Below, piece after piece: positions 21,789 to 33,346 of a DNA stretch of 64,000 nucleotides; position 1 is the first letter of the stretch, and each line of letters begins with the position of its first letter. The notes below the pieces were generated by a model. The model was given only the letters and a program-made list of their open reading frames with translations, had not been told where the DNA came from and did not search any database. The stretch comes from Mimachlamys varia (lineage: Eukaryota > Mollusca > Bivalvia > Pectinida > Pectinidae): the NCBI GenBank assembly GCA_947623455.1, contig OX392527.1:26838201-26902200 (forward strand), read 5' to 3'. The position numbers and the translations under genes are program-made.

Positions 21789-21912
21789 TAATTACGAAAT
21801 AACTAAGTCGTAATTACGAGATAACTTAGTCGTAATTACGAGATAACTAAGTCGTAATAATGAGATAACTAAGTCGTAATTACGACATACTACGTCGAAT
21901 TACGACATAAAA
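21789..21912. repeat. 22-bp tandem repeat, first block
   Basis: Units of GTCGTAATTACGAGATAACT plus AA, with the palindrome CGTAATTACG in each. About five copies. The same block opens each later higher-order unit at 22935-22988 and 25691-25744. Confidence 0.9.
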
Positions 21913-21993
21913 AGTTTACTTCATGTGGCACCAACCGGCTTCCGTAGATTTACGATTAAAAACTCCGTTTTATCTAGAATTGTCTAGTCGCTT

Positions 21994-22275
21994 ATGTTAT
22001 TAGGTAACTTTCCACCAGACAGACTACAATGTTCTATATGTTATCAGGTAACTTTCCACCATACAGACTACAATGCTCTATATGTTATCAGGTAACTTTC
22101 CACCAGACAGACTACAATGCTCTATATGTTATCAGATAACTTTCTACCAGACAGACTACAATGCTCTATATGTTTTCAGGTAACTTTCCACCAGACAGAC
22201 TACAATGTTCTATATGTTATCAGGTAACTTTCCACCAGACAGACTACAATGTTCTATATGTTATCAGGTAACTTA
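21994..22275 (+). repeat. 44-bp tandem repeat, first block
   Basis: About six units beginning GTTATCAGGTAACTTTCCAC and ending AATGTTCTATAT, period 44 bp. The leader before it (ACTCCGTTTTATCTAGAATT) recurs before the other two 44-bp arrays. Confidence 0.9.
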
Positions 22276-22936
22276 TAGGTACAGAATACCCTTTTTTACC
22301 AAGTACAGTTAGAATACCCCTGTTTACCAAGTACAGTTAGAATACCCTTGTTTTCCAAGTACAGTTAGAATATCCTTGTTTACTAAGTACAGTTAGAATA
22401 CCATTGTTTACCAAGTACAGTTAGAATATCCTTGTTTACCAAGTACAGTCAGAATATCCTTGTTTACCAAGTACAGTTAGAATACCCTTGTTTACCAAGT
22501 ACAGTTAGAATACCCTTGTTTACCAGGTACAGTAAGAATACCCTTGTTTACCAAGTACAGTTAGAATACCCTTGTTTGCCAAGTACAGTTAGAATATCCT
22601 TGTTTACTAAGTACAGTTAGAATACCCTTGTTTACCAAGTACAGTTAGAATACCCTTGTTACCAAGTACAGTTAGAATACCATTGTTTACCAAGTACAGT
22701 TAGAATATCCTTGTTTACCAAGTATAGTTAGAATATCCTTGTTTACCAAGTACAGTTAGAAAACCCTTGTTTACCAAGTACAGTGAGAAAACCATTGTTT
22801 ACCAGGTACAGTTAGAAAACCCTTGTTTACCAGGTACAGTTAGAATACCCTTGTTTACCAAGTACAGTTAGAATATCCTTTTTTTCCAAGTACAGTTAGA
22901 AAACCCTTTTTTACCAAGTACAGTTAGAATACCCTT
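22276..22936 (+). repeat. 28-bp tandem repeat, first block
   Basis: About 23 units of AAGTACAGTTAGAATACCCT plus TGTTTACC, period 28 bp. From about 22355 to the end it matches the last part of the array ending at 25692 at an offset of 2756 bp, almost without change. The 62-codon ORF at 22432-22620 is this repeat and is repeated identically at 25188. Confidence 0.95.
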
Positions 22937-25690
22937 AGTCGTAATTACGAGATAACTAAGTCGTAATTACGAGATAACTAAGTCGTATCACGACATAAAA
23001 AGTTTACTTCATTTGGCACTAACCTGTTTCCGGAGATTTACGATTAAAAACTCCGTTTTATCTAGAATTGTCTAGTCGCTTATGTTATTAGGTAACTTTC
23101 CACCAGACAGACTACAATGTTCTATATGTTATCAGGTAACTTTCCACCATACAGACTACAATGCTCTATATGTTATCAGGTAACTTTCCACCAGACAGAC
23201 TACAATGCTCTATATGTTATCAGATAACTTTCTACCAGACAGACTACAATGCTCTATATGTTTTCAGGTAACTTTCCACCAGACAGACTACAATGTTCTA
23301 TATGTTATCAGGTAACTTTCCACCAGACAGACTACAATGTTCTATATGTTATCAGGTAACTTGCCGCCAGACAGACTACAATGTTCTATATGTTATCAGG
23401 TAACTTTCCACCAGACAGACTACATTGTTCTATATGTTATCAGGTAATTTTCCACTACACAGACTACAATGTTCTATATGTTATCAGGTAACTTTCCACC
23501 AGACAGACTACATTGTTCTATATGTTATCAGGTAATTTTCCACTACACAGACTACAATGTTCTATATGTTATCAGGTAACTTTCCACCAGACAGACTAAA
23601 ATGTTCTATATGTTATCAAGTAACTTTCCACCAGACAGACTACAATGTTCTATATGTTATCAGGTAACTTTCCACCAGACAGACTACAATGTTCTACATG
23701 TTATCAGGTAACTTTCCACCAGACACTCTACAATGTTCTATATGTTATCAGGTAACTTTCCACCAGACACACTACAATGTTCTATATGTTTACTGTCTTT
23801 ATACAGTTCTATTTCCTAGCTGTCAGGATATATATGGCTGGTGCTAGTGTTTTGTAGAAAGCATTCGTCTACTTTTCGAAAAAGTAGAAAAACGTTTGGT
23901 TTAAGCGTCTTTATATGGCCACCGAAACCTACCAGCCACGTTAGAGATGTTATAGAGGGTAAATGGGAATACCAACTGAAAATGGCGAAGGCCACAATGA
24001 ATATCTTGAACCTGTGCTAATGGACATTTATTTTAATAATACGTAGATGAACATGTAATTCCTATTCCAATTTGAAGCGTTTATCAGAGATGCTTATTAA
24101 ATTAAGTTCAAGTAAATTCTGGCAGTTTAACGTTTTACGGGAATAATATTCAAAGAGAGATAACTCTTAATGCACGACCCAATACATCAGATATATTTTA
24201 AATTCGTACAAAGACTGGCATGCAAATAACTAGACACCTAAACAGCTTGAATAAAAGTTGACACAATAACAAGAAAATATGCAAAATCAAAACCATCCAA
24301 CATCCATTTATTAAAGTTCGGGAACCAATCAAACGGGATCAACACGGATTGTTTGTGTTTTTTATACACTTGTACATATTATGAATACATGGCTAGTTAT
24401 AAACGGTTATAAATTCGTTATACATCAATTCTATATTTCTAAACCAGTTTACATGTGTTTAACTATCTTGTTTATATGTAGCATATCCCATTAGCATTAT
24501 TTGTGCTGATTGACTAAAACTTTAATCCCAAATAAATGTCGTGTATCGATTTTCGACCAAAATGTATTGCTGATCTCTAAATTCAACCAAACTTTGTTCA
24601 ACAAATTTAGTTAGAATACCCTTGTTTACGAAGTACAGTTAGAATGTCCTTGTTTACCAAGTACAGATAGAATATCCTTGTTTTACCAAGTACAGTTAAA
24701 ATACCCCTGTTTACAAAGTACAGTTAGAATACCCTTGTTTACCAAGTACAGTTAGAATACCCTTGTTTATCAAGTACAGATAGAATACCATTGTTTTACC
24801 AAGTACAGTTAGAATATCCTTGTTTTACCAAGAACAGTTAGAATACCCTTGTTTTACCAAGTACAGTTAGAATACCCTTGTTTTACCAAGTACAGTTTGA
24901 ATACCCTTGTTTACCAAGTACAGTTAGAATACCCTTGTTTACCAAGTACAGTTTGAATACCCTTGTTTACCAAGTACAGTTAGAATACCCTCGTTTACCA
25001 AGTACAGTTAGAATACCCTTGTTTTACCAAGTACAGTTAGAATACCCCTGTTTACCAAGTACAGTTAGAATACCCTTGTTTACCAAGTACAGTTAAAATA
25101 CCCTTGTTTACCAAGTACAGTTAGAATATCCTTGTTTACTAAGTACAGTTAGAATACCATTGTTTACCAAGTACAGTTAGAATATCCTTGTTTACCAAGT
25201 ACAGTCAGAATATCCTTGTTTACCAAGTACAGTTAGAATACCCTTGTTTACCAAGTACAGTTAGAATACCCTTGTTTACCAGGTACAGTAAGAATACCCT
25301 TGTTTACCAAGTACAGTTAGAATACCCTTGTTTGCCAAGTACAGTTAGAATATCCTTGTTTACTAAGTACAGTTAGAATACCCTTGTTTACCAAGTACAG
25401 TTAGAATACCCTTGTTACCAAGTACAGTTAGAATACCATTGTTTACCAAGTACAGTTAGAATATCCTTGTTTACCAAGTATAGTTAGAATATCCTTGTTT
25501 ACCAAGTACAGTTAGAAAACCCTTGTTTACCAAGTACAGTGAGAAAACCATTGTTTACCAGGTACAGTTAGAAAACCCTTGTTTACCAGGTACAGTTAGA
25601 ATACCCTTGTTTACCAAGTACAGTTAGAATATCCTTTTTTTCCAAGTACAGTTAGAAAACCCTTTTTTACCAAGTACAGTTAGAATACCC
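22935..25690 (+). repeat. Higher-order satellite unit 1 (~2.76 kb)
   Basis: Order: 22-bp block (22935-22988), ~90-bp leader, 44-bp array (23082-23790, about 16 units), ~810-bp single-copy spacer (23791-24602), 28-bp array (24603-25692, about 39 units). The spacer has no ORF or domain I recognise. The whole arrangement repeats immediately as unit 2. ORFs at 24878 and 25188 are the 28-bp repeat read through. Confidence 0.9.
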
Positions 25691-27998
25691 TTAGTCGTAA
25701 TTACGAGATAACTAAGTCGTAATTACGAGATAACTAAGTCGTATCACGACATAAAAAGTTTACTTCATTTGGCACTAACCTGTTTCCGGAGATTTACGAT
25801 TAAAAACTCCGTTTTATCTAGAATTGTCTAGTCGCTTATGTTATTAGGTAACTTTCCACCAGACAGACTACAATGTTCTATATGTTATCAGGTAACTTTC
25901 CACCATACAGACTACAATGCTCTATATGTTATCAGGTAACTTTCCACCAGACAGACTACAATGCTCTATATGTTATCAGATAACTTTCTACCAGACAGAC
26001 TACAATGCTCTATATGTTTTCAGGTAACTTTCCACCAGACAGACTACAATGTTCTATATGTTATCAGGTAACTTTCCACCAGACAGACTACAATGTTCTA
26101 TATGTTATCAGGTAACTTGCCGCCAGACAGACTACAATGTTCTATATGTTATCAGGTAACTTTCCACCAGACAGACTACATTGTTCTATATGTTATCAGG
26201 TAATTTTCCACTACACAGACTACAATGTTCTATATGTTATCAGGTAACTTTCCACCAGACAGACTACATTGTTCTATATGTTATCAGGTAATTTTCCACT
26301 ACACAGACTACAATGTTCTATATGTTATCAGGTAACTTTCCACCAGACAGACTAAAATGTTCTATATGTTATCAAGTAACTTTCCACCAGACAGACTACA
26401 ATGTTCTATATGTTATCAGGTAACTTTCCACCATACAGACTACAATGTTCTATATGTTATCAGGTAACTTTCCACCAGACAGACTAAAATGTTCTATATG
26501 TTATCAGGTAACGTTCCACCAGACAGACTAAAATGTTCTATATGTTATCAGGTAACTTTCCACCAGACAGACTACAATGTTCTACATGTTATCAGGTAAC
26601 TTTCCACCAGACACTCTACAATGTTCTATATGTTATCAGGTAACTTTCCACCAGACACACTACAATGTTCTATATGTTTACTGTCTTTATACAGTTCTAT
26701 TTCCTAGCTGTCAGGATATATATGGCTGGTGCTAGTGTTTTGTAGAAAGCATTCGTCTACTTTTCGAAAAAGTAGAAAAACGTTTGGTTTAAGCGTCTTT
26801 ATATGGCCACCGAAACCTACCAGCCACGTTAGAGATGTTATAGAGGGTAAATGGGAATACCAACTGAAAATGGCGAAGGCCACAATGAATATCTTGAACC
26901 TGTGCTAATGGACATTTATTTTAATAATACGTAGATGAACATGTAATTCCTATTCCAATTTGAAGCGTTTATCAGAGATGCTTATTAAATTAAGTTCAAG
27001 TAAATTCTGGCAGTTTAACGTTTTACGGGAATAATATTCAAAGAGAGATAACTCTTAATGCACGACCCAATACATCAGATATATTTTAAATTCGTACAAA
27101 GACTGGCATGCAAATAACTAGACACCTAAACAGCTTGAATAAAAGTTGACACAATAACAAGAAAATATGCAAAATCAAAACCATCCAACATCCATTTATT
27201 AAAGTTCGGGAACCAATCAAACGGGATCAACACGGATTGTTTGTGTTTTTTATACACTTGTACATATTATGAATACATGGCTAGTTATAAACGGTTATAA
27301 ATTCGTTATACATCAATTCTATATTTCTAAACCAGTTTACATGTGTTTAACTATCTTGTTTATATGTAGCATATCCCATTAGCATTATTTGTGCTGATTG
27401 ACTAAAACTTTAATCCCAAATAAATGTCGTGTATCGATTTTCGACCAAAATGTATTGCTGATCTCTAAATTCAACCAAACTTTGTTCAACAAATTTAGTT
27501 AGAATACCCTTGTTTACGAAGTACAGTTAGAATGTCCTTGTTTACCAAGTACAGATAGAATATCCTTGTTTTACCAAGTACAGTTAAAATACCCCTGTTT
27601 ACAAAGTACAGTTAGAATACCCTTGTTTACCAAGTACAGTTAGAATACCCTTGTTTATCAAGTACAGATAGAATACCATTGTTTTACCAAGTACAGTTAG
27701 AATATCCTTGTTTTACCAAGAACAGTTAGAATACCCTTGTTTTACCAAGTACAGTTAGAATACCCTTGTTTTACCAAGTACAGTTTGAATACCCTTGTTT
27801 ACCAAGTACAGTTAGAATACCCTTGTTTACCAAGTACAGTTTGAATACCCTTGTTTACCAAGTACAGTTAGAATACCCTCGTTTACCAAGTACAGTTAGA
27901 ATACCCTTGTTTTACCAAGTACAGTTAGAATACCCCTGTTTACCAAGTACAGTTAGAATACCCTTGTTTACCAAGTACAGTTAAAATACCCTTGTTTA
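25691..27998 (+). repeat. Higher-order satellite unit 2 (near-identical copy of unit 1)
   Basis: Same order as unit 1. The 44-bp array (25838-26678) has about 19 units, three more than unit 1. This accounts exactly for the change of offset from 2756 to 2888 bp (132 = 3 x 44). The spacer at 26679-27490 matches 23791-24602 with no difference that I could see by eye. Beyond about 27998 the copies diverge within the 28-bp array. Confidence 0.9.
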
Positions 27999-30425
27999 CC
28001 AAGTACAGTTAGAATATCCTTGTTTACCAAATACAGTTAGAATACCCTTGTTTACCAAGTACAGTTAGAATACCCTTGTTAACCAAGTACAGTTAGAATA
28101 CCCTTGTTTACCAAGTACAGTCAGAATATCCTTGTTTACCAAGTACAGTTAGAATACCCTTGTTTACCAAGTACAGTCAGAATATCCTTGTTTACCAAGT
28201 ACAGTTAGAATACCCTTGTTTACCAAGTACAGTTAAAATACCCTTTTTTACCAAGTACAGTTAGAATACCCCTGTTTCCCAAGTACAGTTAGAATACCCT
28301 TGTTTAACAAATACAGTTAGAATACCCTTGTTTACCAAGTACAGTTAGAATACCCTTGTTTACCAAGTACAGTTAAAATACCCTTGTTTACCAAGTACAG
28401 TTAGAATATCCTTGTTTACCAAATACAGTTAGAATACCCTTGTTTACCAAGTACAGTTAGAATATCCTTGTTTACCAAGTACAGTTAGAATACCCTTGTT
28501 TACCAAGTACAGTTAGAACACCCTTGTTTGCCAAGTACAGCTAGAATATCCTTGTTTACCAAGTACAGTTAGAATATCCTTTTTACCCAGTACAGTTAGA
28601 ATATCCTTTTTTACCAAGTACAGTTAGAATACCCCTGTTTACCAAGTACAGTTAGAATATCCTTGTTTACCAGGTACAGTTAGAATATCATTATTTACCA
28701 AGTACAGTTAGAATACCCTTTTTTACCAAGTACAGTTAGAATACCCTTGTTTTCCAAGTACAGAATACCCTTTTTTACCAAGTACAGTTAGAATACCCTT
28801 GTTTACCAAGTACAGTTAGAATATCCTTGTTTACCAAATACAGTTAGAATACCCTTGTTTACCAAGTACAGTTAGAATACCCTTGTTAACCAAGTACAGT
28901 TAGAATACCCTTGTTTACCAAGTACAGTTAGAATACCCTTGTTTACCAAGTACAGTTAGAACACCCTTGTTTGCCAAGTACAGCTAGAATATCCTTGTTT
29001 ACCAAGTACAGTTAGAATACCCTTTTTACCCAGTACAGTTAGAATATCCTTTTTTACCAAGTACAGTTAGAATACCCCTGTTTACCAAGTACAGTTAGAA
29101 TATCCTTGTTTACCAGGTACAGTTAGAATATCATTATTTACCAAGTACAGTTAGAATACCCTTTTTTACCAAGTACAGTTAGAATACCCTTGTTTTCCAA
29201 GTACAGTTAGAATATCCTTTTTTACCAAGTACAGTTAGAATACCCTTGTTTACCAAGTACAGTTAGAATACCATTGTTTACCAAGTACAGTTAGAATACT
29301 ATTGTTTACCAAGTACAGTTAGAATACCCTTGTTTACCAAGTACAGTTAGAATATCCTTGTTTACCAAATACAGTTAGAATACCCTTGTTTACCAAGTAC
29401 AGTTAGAATACCCTTGTTAACCAAGTACAGTTAGAATACCCTTGTTTACCAAGTACAGTTAGAATACCCTTGTTTACCAAGTACAGTTAGAACACCCTTG
29501 TTTGCCAAGTACAGCTAGAATATCCTTGTTTACCAAGTACAGTTAGAATACCCTTTTTACCCAGTACAGTTAGAATATCCTTTTTTACCAAGTACAGTTA
29601 GAATACCCCTGTTTACCAAGTACAGTTAGAATATCCTTGTTTACCAGGTACAGTTAGAATATCATTATTTACCAAGTACAGTTAGAATACCCTTTTTTAC
29701 CAAGTACAGTTAGAATACCCTTGTTTTCCAAGTACAGTTAGAATATCCTTTTTTACCAAGTACAGTTAGAATACCCTTGTTTACCAAGTACAGTTAGAAT
29801 ACCATTGTTTACCAAGTACAGTTAGAATACTATTGTTTACCAAGTACAGTTAGAATACCATTGTTTACCAGGTACAGTTAGAATATCATTATTTACCAAG
29901 TACAGTTAGAATATCCTTGTTTACCAAGTACAGTTAGAATATCCTTGTTTACCAAGTACAGTTAGAATATCCTTGTTTACCAAGTACAGTTAGAATATCC
30001 TTGTTTACCAAGTACAGTTAGAATACCCTTGTTTACCAAGTACAGTAAGAATATCCTTGTTTACCAAGTACAATTAGAAAACCCTTGTTTACCAAGTACA
30101 GTAAGAATATCCTTGTTTACCAAGTACAGTTAGAAAACCCTTGTTTACCAAATACAGTTAGAAAACCATTGTTTACCAAGTACAGTTAGAATATCCCTTT
30201 TTAACCAAGTACAGTTAGAATATCCATTTTTACCAAGTACAGTTAGAATATCCTTTTTAACCAAGTACAGTTAGAATATCCATTTTTACCAAGTACAGTT
30301 GAAATATCCTTGTCTAACAAGTATAGTTAGAATACCATTGTTTACCAAGTACAGTTAAAATATCCTTGTTTACCAAGTACAGTTAGAATATCTTTGTTTA
30401 CCAAGTACAAATATAATATCCTTGT
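27999..30425 (+). repeat. 28-bp tandem repeat, long terminal array
   Basis: Continuation of the 28-bp array for about 2.4 kb (about 105 units counted from 27491). It has its own higher-order structure: the rare variant GTACAGCTAGAAT occurs at about 28538, 28981 and 29512, spacings close to 16 and 19 units. Units near the right end (TTTTTACC, TTAACC, ATTTTTACC) are more variable, as expected at an array edge. Confidence 0.95.
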
Positions 30426-30859
30426 AGATTACAGCATAACGATGCAATGTCGTTGCAAACGGACTTCCTGGTTTTGTATTTCATTCGTTCAGTTCCTCAT
30501 ACACATGTTCAACATGCCTACAACCCTGGGAATTGGCCACTGCTATATTTGTATCTGAAGACATTGGCTTAGATCCAAATATGTCTGTAGCTGTGACAAA
30601 TTCTCTCAAGCACCTTTGTTCTTCACTAATGGCAATACAACATGTCTTTTCAATGATAATTGTGTACGACAGACATATACACAGGAACAAACAGAAAATA
30701 AAACGGAATTGTGTAAAACAACGTGGCAATGATCATGTAAATTAGGTAAAGAGGAAGTAGCAACTGTTAACATGAGTCAGTATGCATGCTATCGTAACAT
30801 CGTTAAAAGTCCCAAGACAAACATTTTTATTCCTGTACAATTTAACAGAGAGGTTCAAA
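30426..30859. other. No gene seen
   Basis: Satellite-flanking DNA with two opposed overlapping ORFs (30481-30729 minus, 30533-30745 plus) and no domain. Confidence 0.4.
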
Positions 30860-31240
30860 CAAAGGACTCCCCACTTGAATCGCTTTGACAAACCAATGAA
30901 ATGTAGGACGAATTTCATAAAAAAATCGACAGCATCAAGTCAAAACATGTCCACGGCAAGGTGTTGAGAACGGGTCATACTGATATGTGGATCAATACCG
31001 ACATCAGAAGCCTATTCAGACGTAGGAATCGGGCCTTTCATAAAGTAAAAGCTTTGAAAAAGGACCGGGATTGAAAAGGGGACAAAACACCCTGAAAACT
31101 GAGGCAAAGAGGAAAACCCGAACAGCTTACACCCAGTACGTCAGCAACATCATCAGTACCGACAGTATATAATATCCCAAAACGATTCTGGTCTTGTACA
31201 CCAGCAAAAGACAAGTGTCCCCTTGTGTCGCCATTTTAGA
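30860..31240 (+). pseudogene. Non-LTR retrotransposon ORF2 relic, pre-RT linker
   Basis: Translation around 30985-31050 reads WINTDIRSLFRRRNRAFHK and then VKALKKDRD before a stop. This is the linker between endonuclease and RT of jockey/CR1-type LINEs (pattern W-I-x3-I-R-x-L-x-R-R-x-R-x-F). Around 31175 it reads PKRFWSCTPAKD, the usual 'pk-FW-s' motif just before the RT. Several stops and frame changes; not functional. Confidence 0.65.
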
Positions 31241-31280
31241 CAAAATCTGACAGCCTGCTTTACATTTATGCAAGAACTAG

Positions 31281-31748
31281 GTCTAATTCATCGTCGGAAA
31301 CCCATGGTACAGCTGTACACGTCTCTGACGTTTGCATCCCGTGGGCCAGAATCGGTATAAACCATCGTTTCCCCGAATAGAAGTTTATTCGGAAATTTCA
31401 ACCAATCAGAATAGTCGTTTCTGGTGACACTCTGTTAGATGATTTTACCATGACCACGACCAGCATATTTCTGTAGGCATGACGCCGATGTCAATCGCCG
31501 TATAGCAGGACCTTATATTTTAATCACAATCGACACAATTATAACACAATCGACAGGTTTTGTTGACAGGCGGTGCTACAAATGAAACGGGATACCCCGG
31601 CTTGATGTCCCGGCTGTATGTAGTCACGGATGAAACCATCGATATGATATGATTTTAAGTACGAAAACGAGAGTTTCTTTCCATTTTAGCCCACGGGATG
31701 CAAACGTCAGAGAAGTGTACCGAGGGTTTCCGACGATGGGTCTAATTA
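31281..31748. mobile_element. Fold-back insertion inside the LINE relic
   Basis: CTGACGTTTGCATCCCGTGG at about 31324 is matched in reverse complement at about 31690. Pairing extends outward through CATCGTCGGAAACCC to TCTAATT, giving arms of about 60 bp with a few mismatches. The LINE coding text stops before it and resumes after it, so the ~470-bp segment appears to be an insertion. No ORF or clear target duplication. Confidence 0.65.
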
Positions 31749-31759
31749 ACATCCTTAAC

Positions 31760-32890
31760 TCTCTGTTCATCTGGACTTTTTCACGGCCTTCGTTATCATC
31801 TTGCCCCAGCGTCTTCTCACTAAACTCCACAACTACGACATTCAGGAACACCTATAGGTATGGATTGAGAATATATTTTACCTGTACCACAGAACGCAAC
31901 GAGTCTACATTAAAGGAAGTACATCATCAGAAGCGAGTGTAGTAGACAGTAGTGTCCTGAAGTACCGTGATTGGCCTCTACTCTTCTTATTGTACATCAA
32001 CAACCTACCCGATAAAGTGAACTGTGGGATTCGATTATTTGCTAAAGACTGTATATAAACAATCAGCTCTGCCGGAGACTCTGCCAATTTGCAGGCCGAT
32101 CCTACAGTCTCCTTTAGTGGACATACGACTGGTAGATGTCATCCAATCCGAATTGTACGTCGCCATGCGTACAACACTAAACAAAAACAAGACCCGTTAT
32201 AGCGTGAACGATGTACGCGTAGATCTTGTAGAGATAAAAAAAATAGTTGATACCGGTATATCGGAATAAACATCAGCAATAATCCCTCTTGGATCTACCA
32301 CATCAATTCTATCTAATGGAAGGTAATCAGGTTTATAGGTTTCCTTCGAAAGAACTACGTACTTTCCCTGAGGAAGTAAAGGCTAGAACGTATATTGCTC
32401 TCGTCCGACCCATATGGGAATAGGCTGAAGCGGTATGGAACGCCAATCATACGAACCAGCTAGATAGAGACCAAAGGCAGACGGGACGGCAAGATTTGTG
32501 AACAACAACTACTCCTCCTCTAGGGGAGAAGGTTGTATGACGATCACACTGGGCCATGTTGCAACCCGTATTGTAATAAATTGCTTAATGTAATAAGCAA
32601 TTAATTACAATAAGGGTTGCAACAGGGCCATGTAGAATGGGGACTATTTGCAGCCAGGACACCCAAGGCCAGGGCTACATTTTATAGAGGTCTATCGGCC
32701 GCAAAAGATCAATCCTGTTCTGCACACATGTACCAAAATCCCTTCCTCCTCCGTATCATCACTACCTGGAACAGCATTCCCAGTGATGCTAAGGAAGAAA
32801 CTACGTGTACATATTGTTTTACAGTGGGTTATCCGAGTTTTCGGAAAGTTTCCTTCGGCTTTTTAACTTTTGGTTTTCATTAACTGCGGA
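31760..32890 (+). pseudogene. Non-LTR retrotransposon reverse transcriptase relic
   Basis: Motifs in order: LDFFTAFVIILPQRLLTKLH (31763-31822), the remnant of the conserved DFSKAFD...H..LL-KL; IQEHL, then WIENIFYLYHRTQRVYIKGS; WPLLFLLYINNLPDKV (usual GPLLFL-YINDLP); and LFAKDC at about 32036-32053, where the catalytic FADD is now FAKD, followed at once by a stop. C-terminal LINE text continues to 32880 (VKARTYIALVRPIWE, LGHVEWGLFAARTPKARATF) with frame changes. Jockey/CR1-type by wording. Dead copy, cut by a hairpin MITE at 32560-32624. Confidence 0.75.
32560..32624. mobile_element. 65-bp hairpin MITE with 9-bp target duplication
   Basis: Nearly perfect hairpin: TGCAACCCGTATTGTAAT pairs with ATTACAATAAGGGTTGCA, and AATTGCTTA pairs with TAAGCAATT around a short loop. 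GGGCCATGT stands on both sides (32551-32559 and 32625-32633). Without the insert and one duplicate, the LINE text reads through as TLGHVEWGLF, so the empty site can be inferred with confidence. An 8-9-bp duplication points to an hAT- or MULE-type mobiliser; the family is not resolved. Confidence 0.85.
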
Positions 32891-33125
32891 GAGCTTCCAG
32901 TCCTCTTACGACCAGAGGTCCTCACAGGGAGATACCACTAAGACAGATACATTGAACCAATGAACTCGTTACGTTTTTTCGACACCTTTTTTATAAACAT
33001 TTGAAACCTTTTTTTGTTTTTGATATTTCTTACTATATAATCAAATACTGCAAAAAATATATCTAGGATTCGCTTTTTAATAATTATTTTTATCTGGTGT
33101 TTTAAAACACTGCCACAATGTCGTT

Positions 33126-33346
33126 GGGGCCGCGGTGGCCTAGTGGTTAAGGTGTCCCGACATTCTACCACTAGCCCTCCACCTCTACGAGTTCGAAACC
33201 CACGTGGGACAGTTGCCAGGTACTGACCGTAGGTCGGTGGTTTGTTCTCTGGGTAATCCGGCTGTCCTCCACCCTCAAAAACTGACACGTCCTTAAATGT
33301 TCATGGCTGTTAATAAGAGATAAAACAAAATAAACCATAAACTAAA
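33126..33346 (+). repeat. tRNA-derived SINE (bivalve type)
   Basis: Pol III A box TGGCCTAGTGG at 33136-33146 and B box AGTTCGAAACC at 33190-33200 sit in a tRNA-like head that starts GGGGCCGCGG. The body reads GCCAGGTACTGACCGTAGG and CCGGCTGTCCTCCACC, and the element ends near CTGTTAATAAGAGATAAAAC with an A-rich tail. I recognise this family as common in bivalve genomes. The minus ORF at 32938-33288 is a shadow of it. Confidence 0.85.

Noticed and set aside
22432..27984. Repeated 62- and 72-codon ORFs (VQLEYPCLPSTVRI type)
   Set aside because: They are the 28-bp satellite read through all three phases, ending wherever a unit has the normal AGTTAG in frame.
22000..30425. CRISPR array
   Set aside because: Units are directly abutting with no unique spacers, the DNA is eukaryotic, and there are no cas genes.
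33126..33205. A true tRNA gene
   Set aside because: A and B boxes are good but the head does not end in a paired acceptor stem; the sequence continues into a SINE body with an A-rich tail. The same applies to 2228 and 41680.
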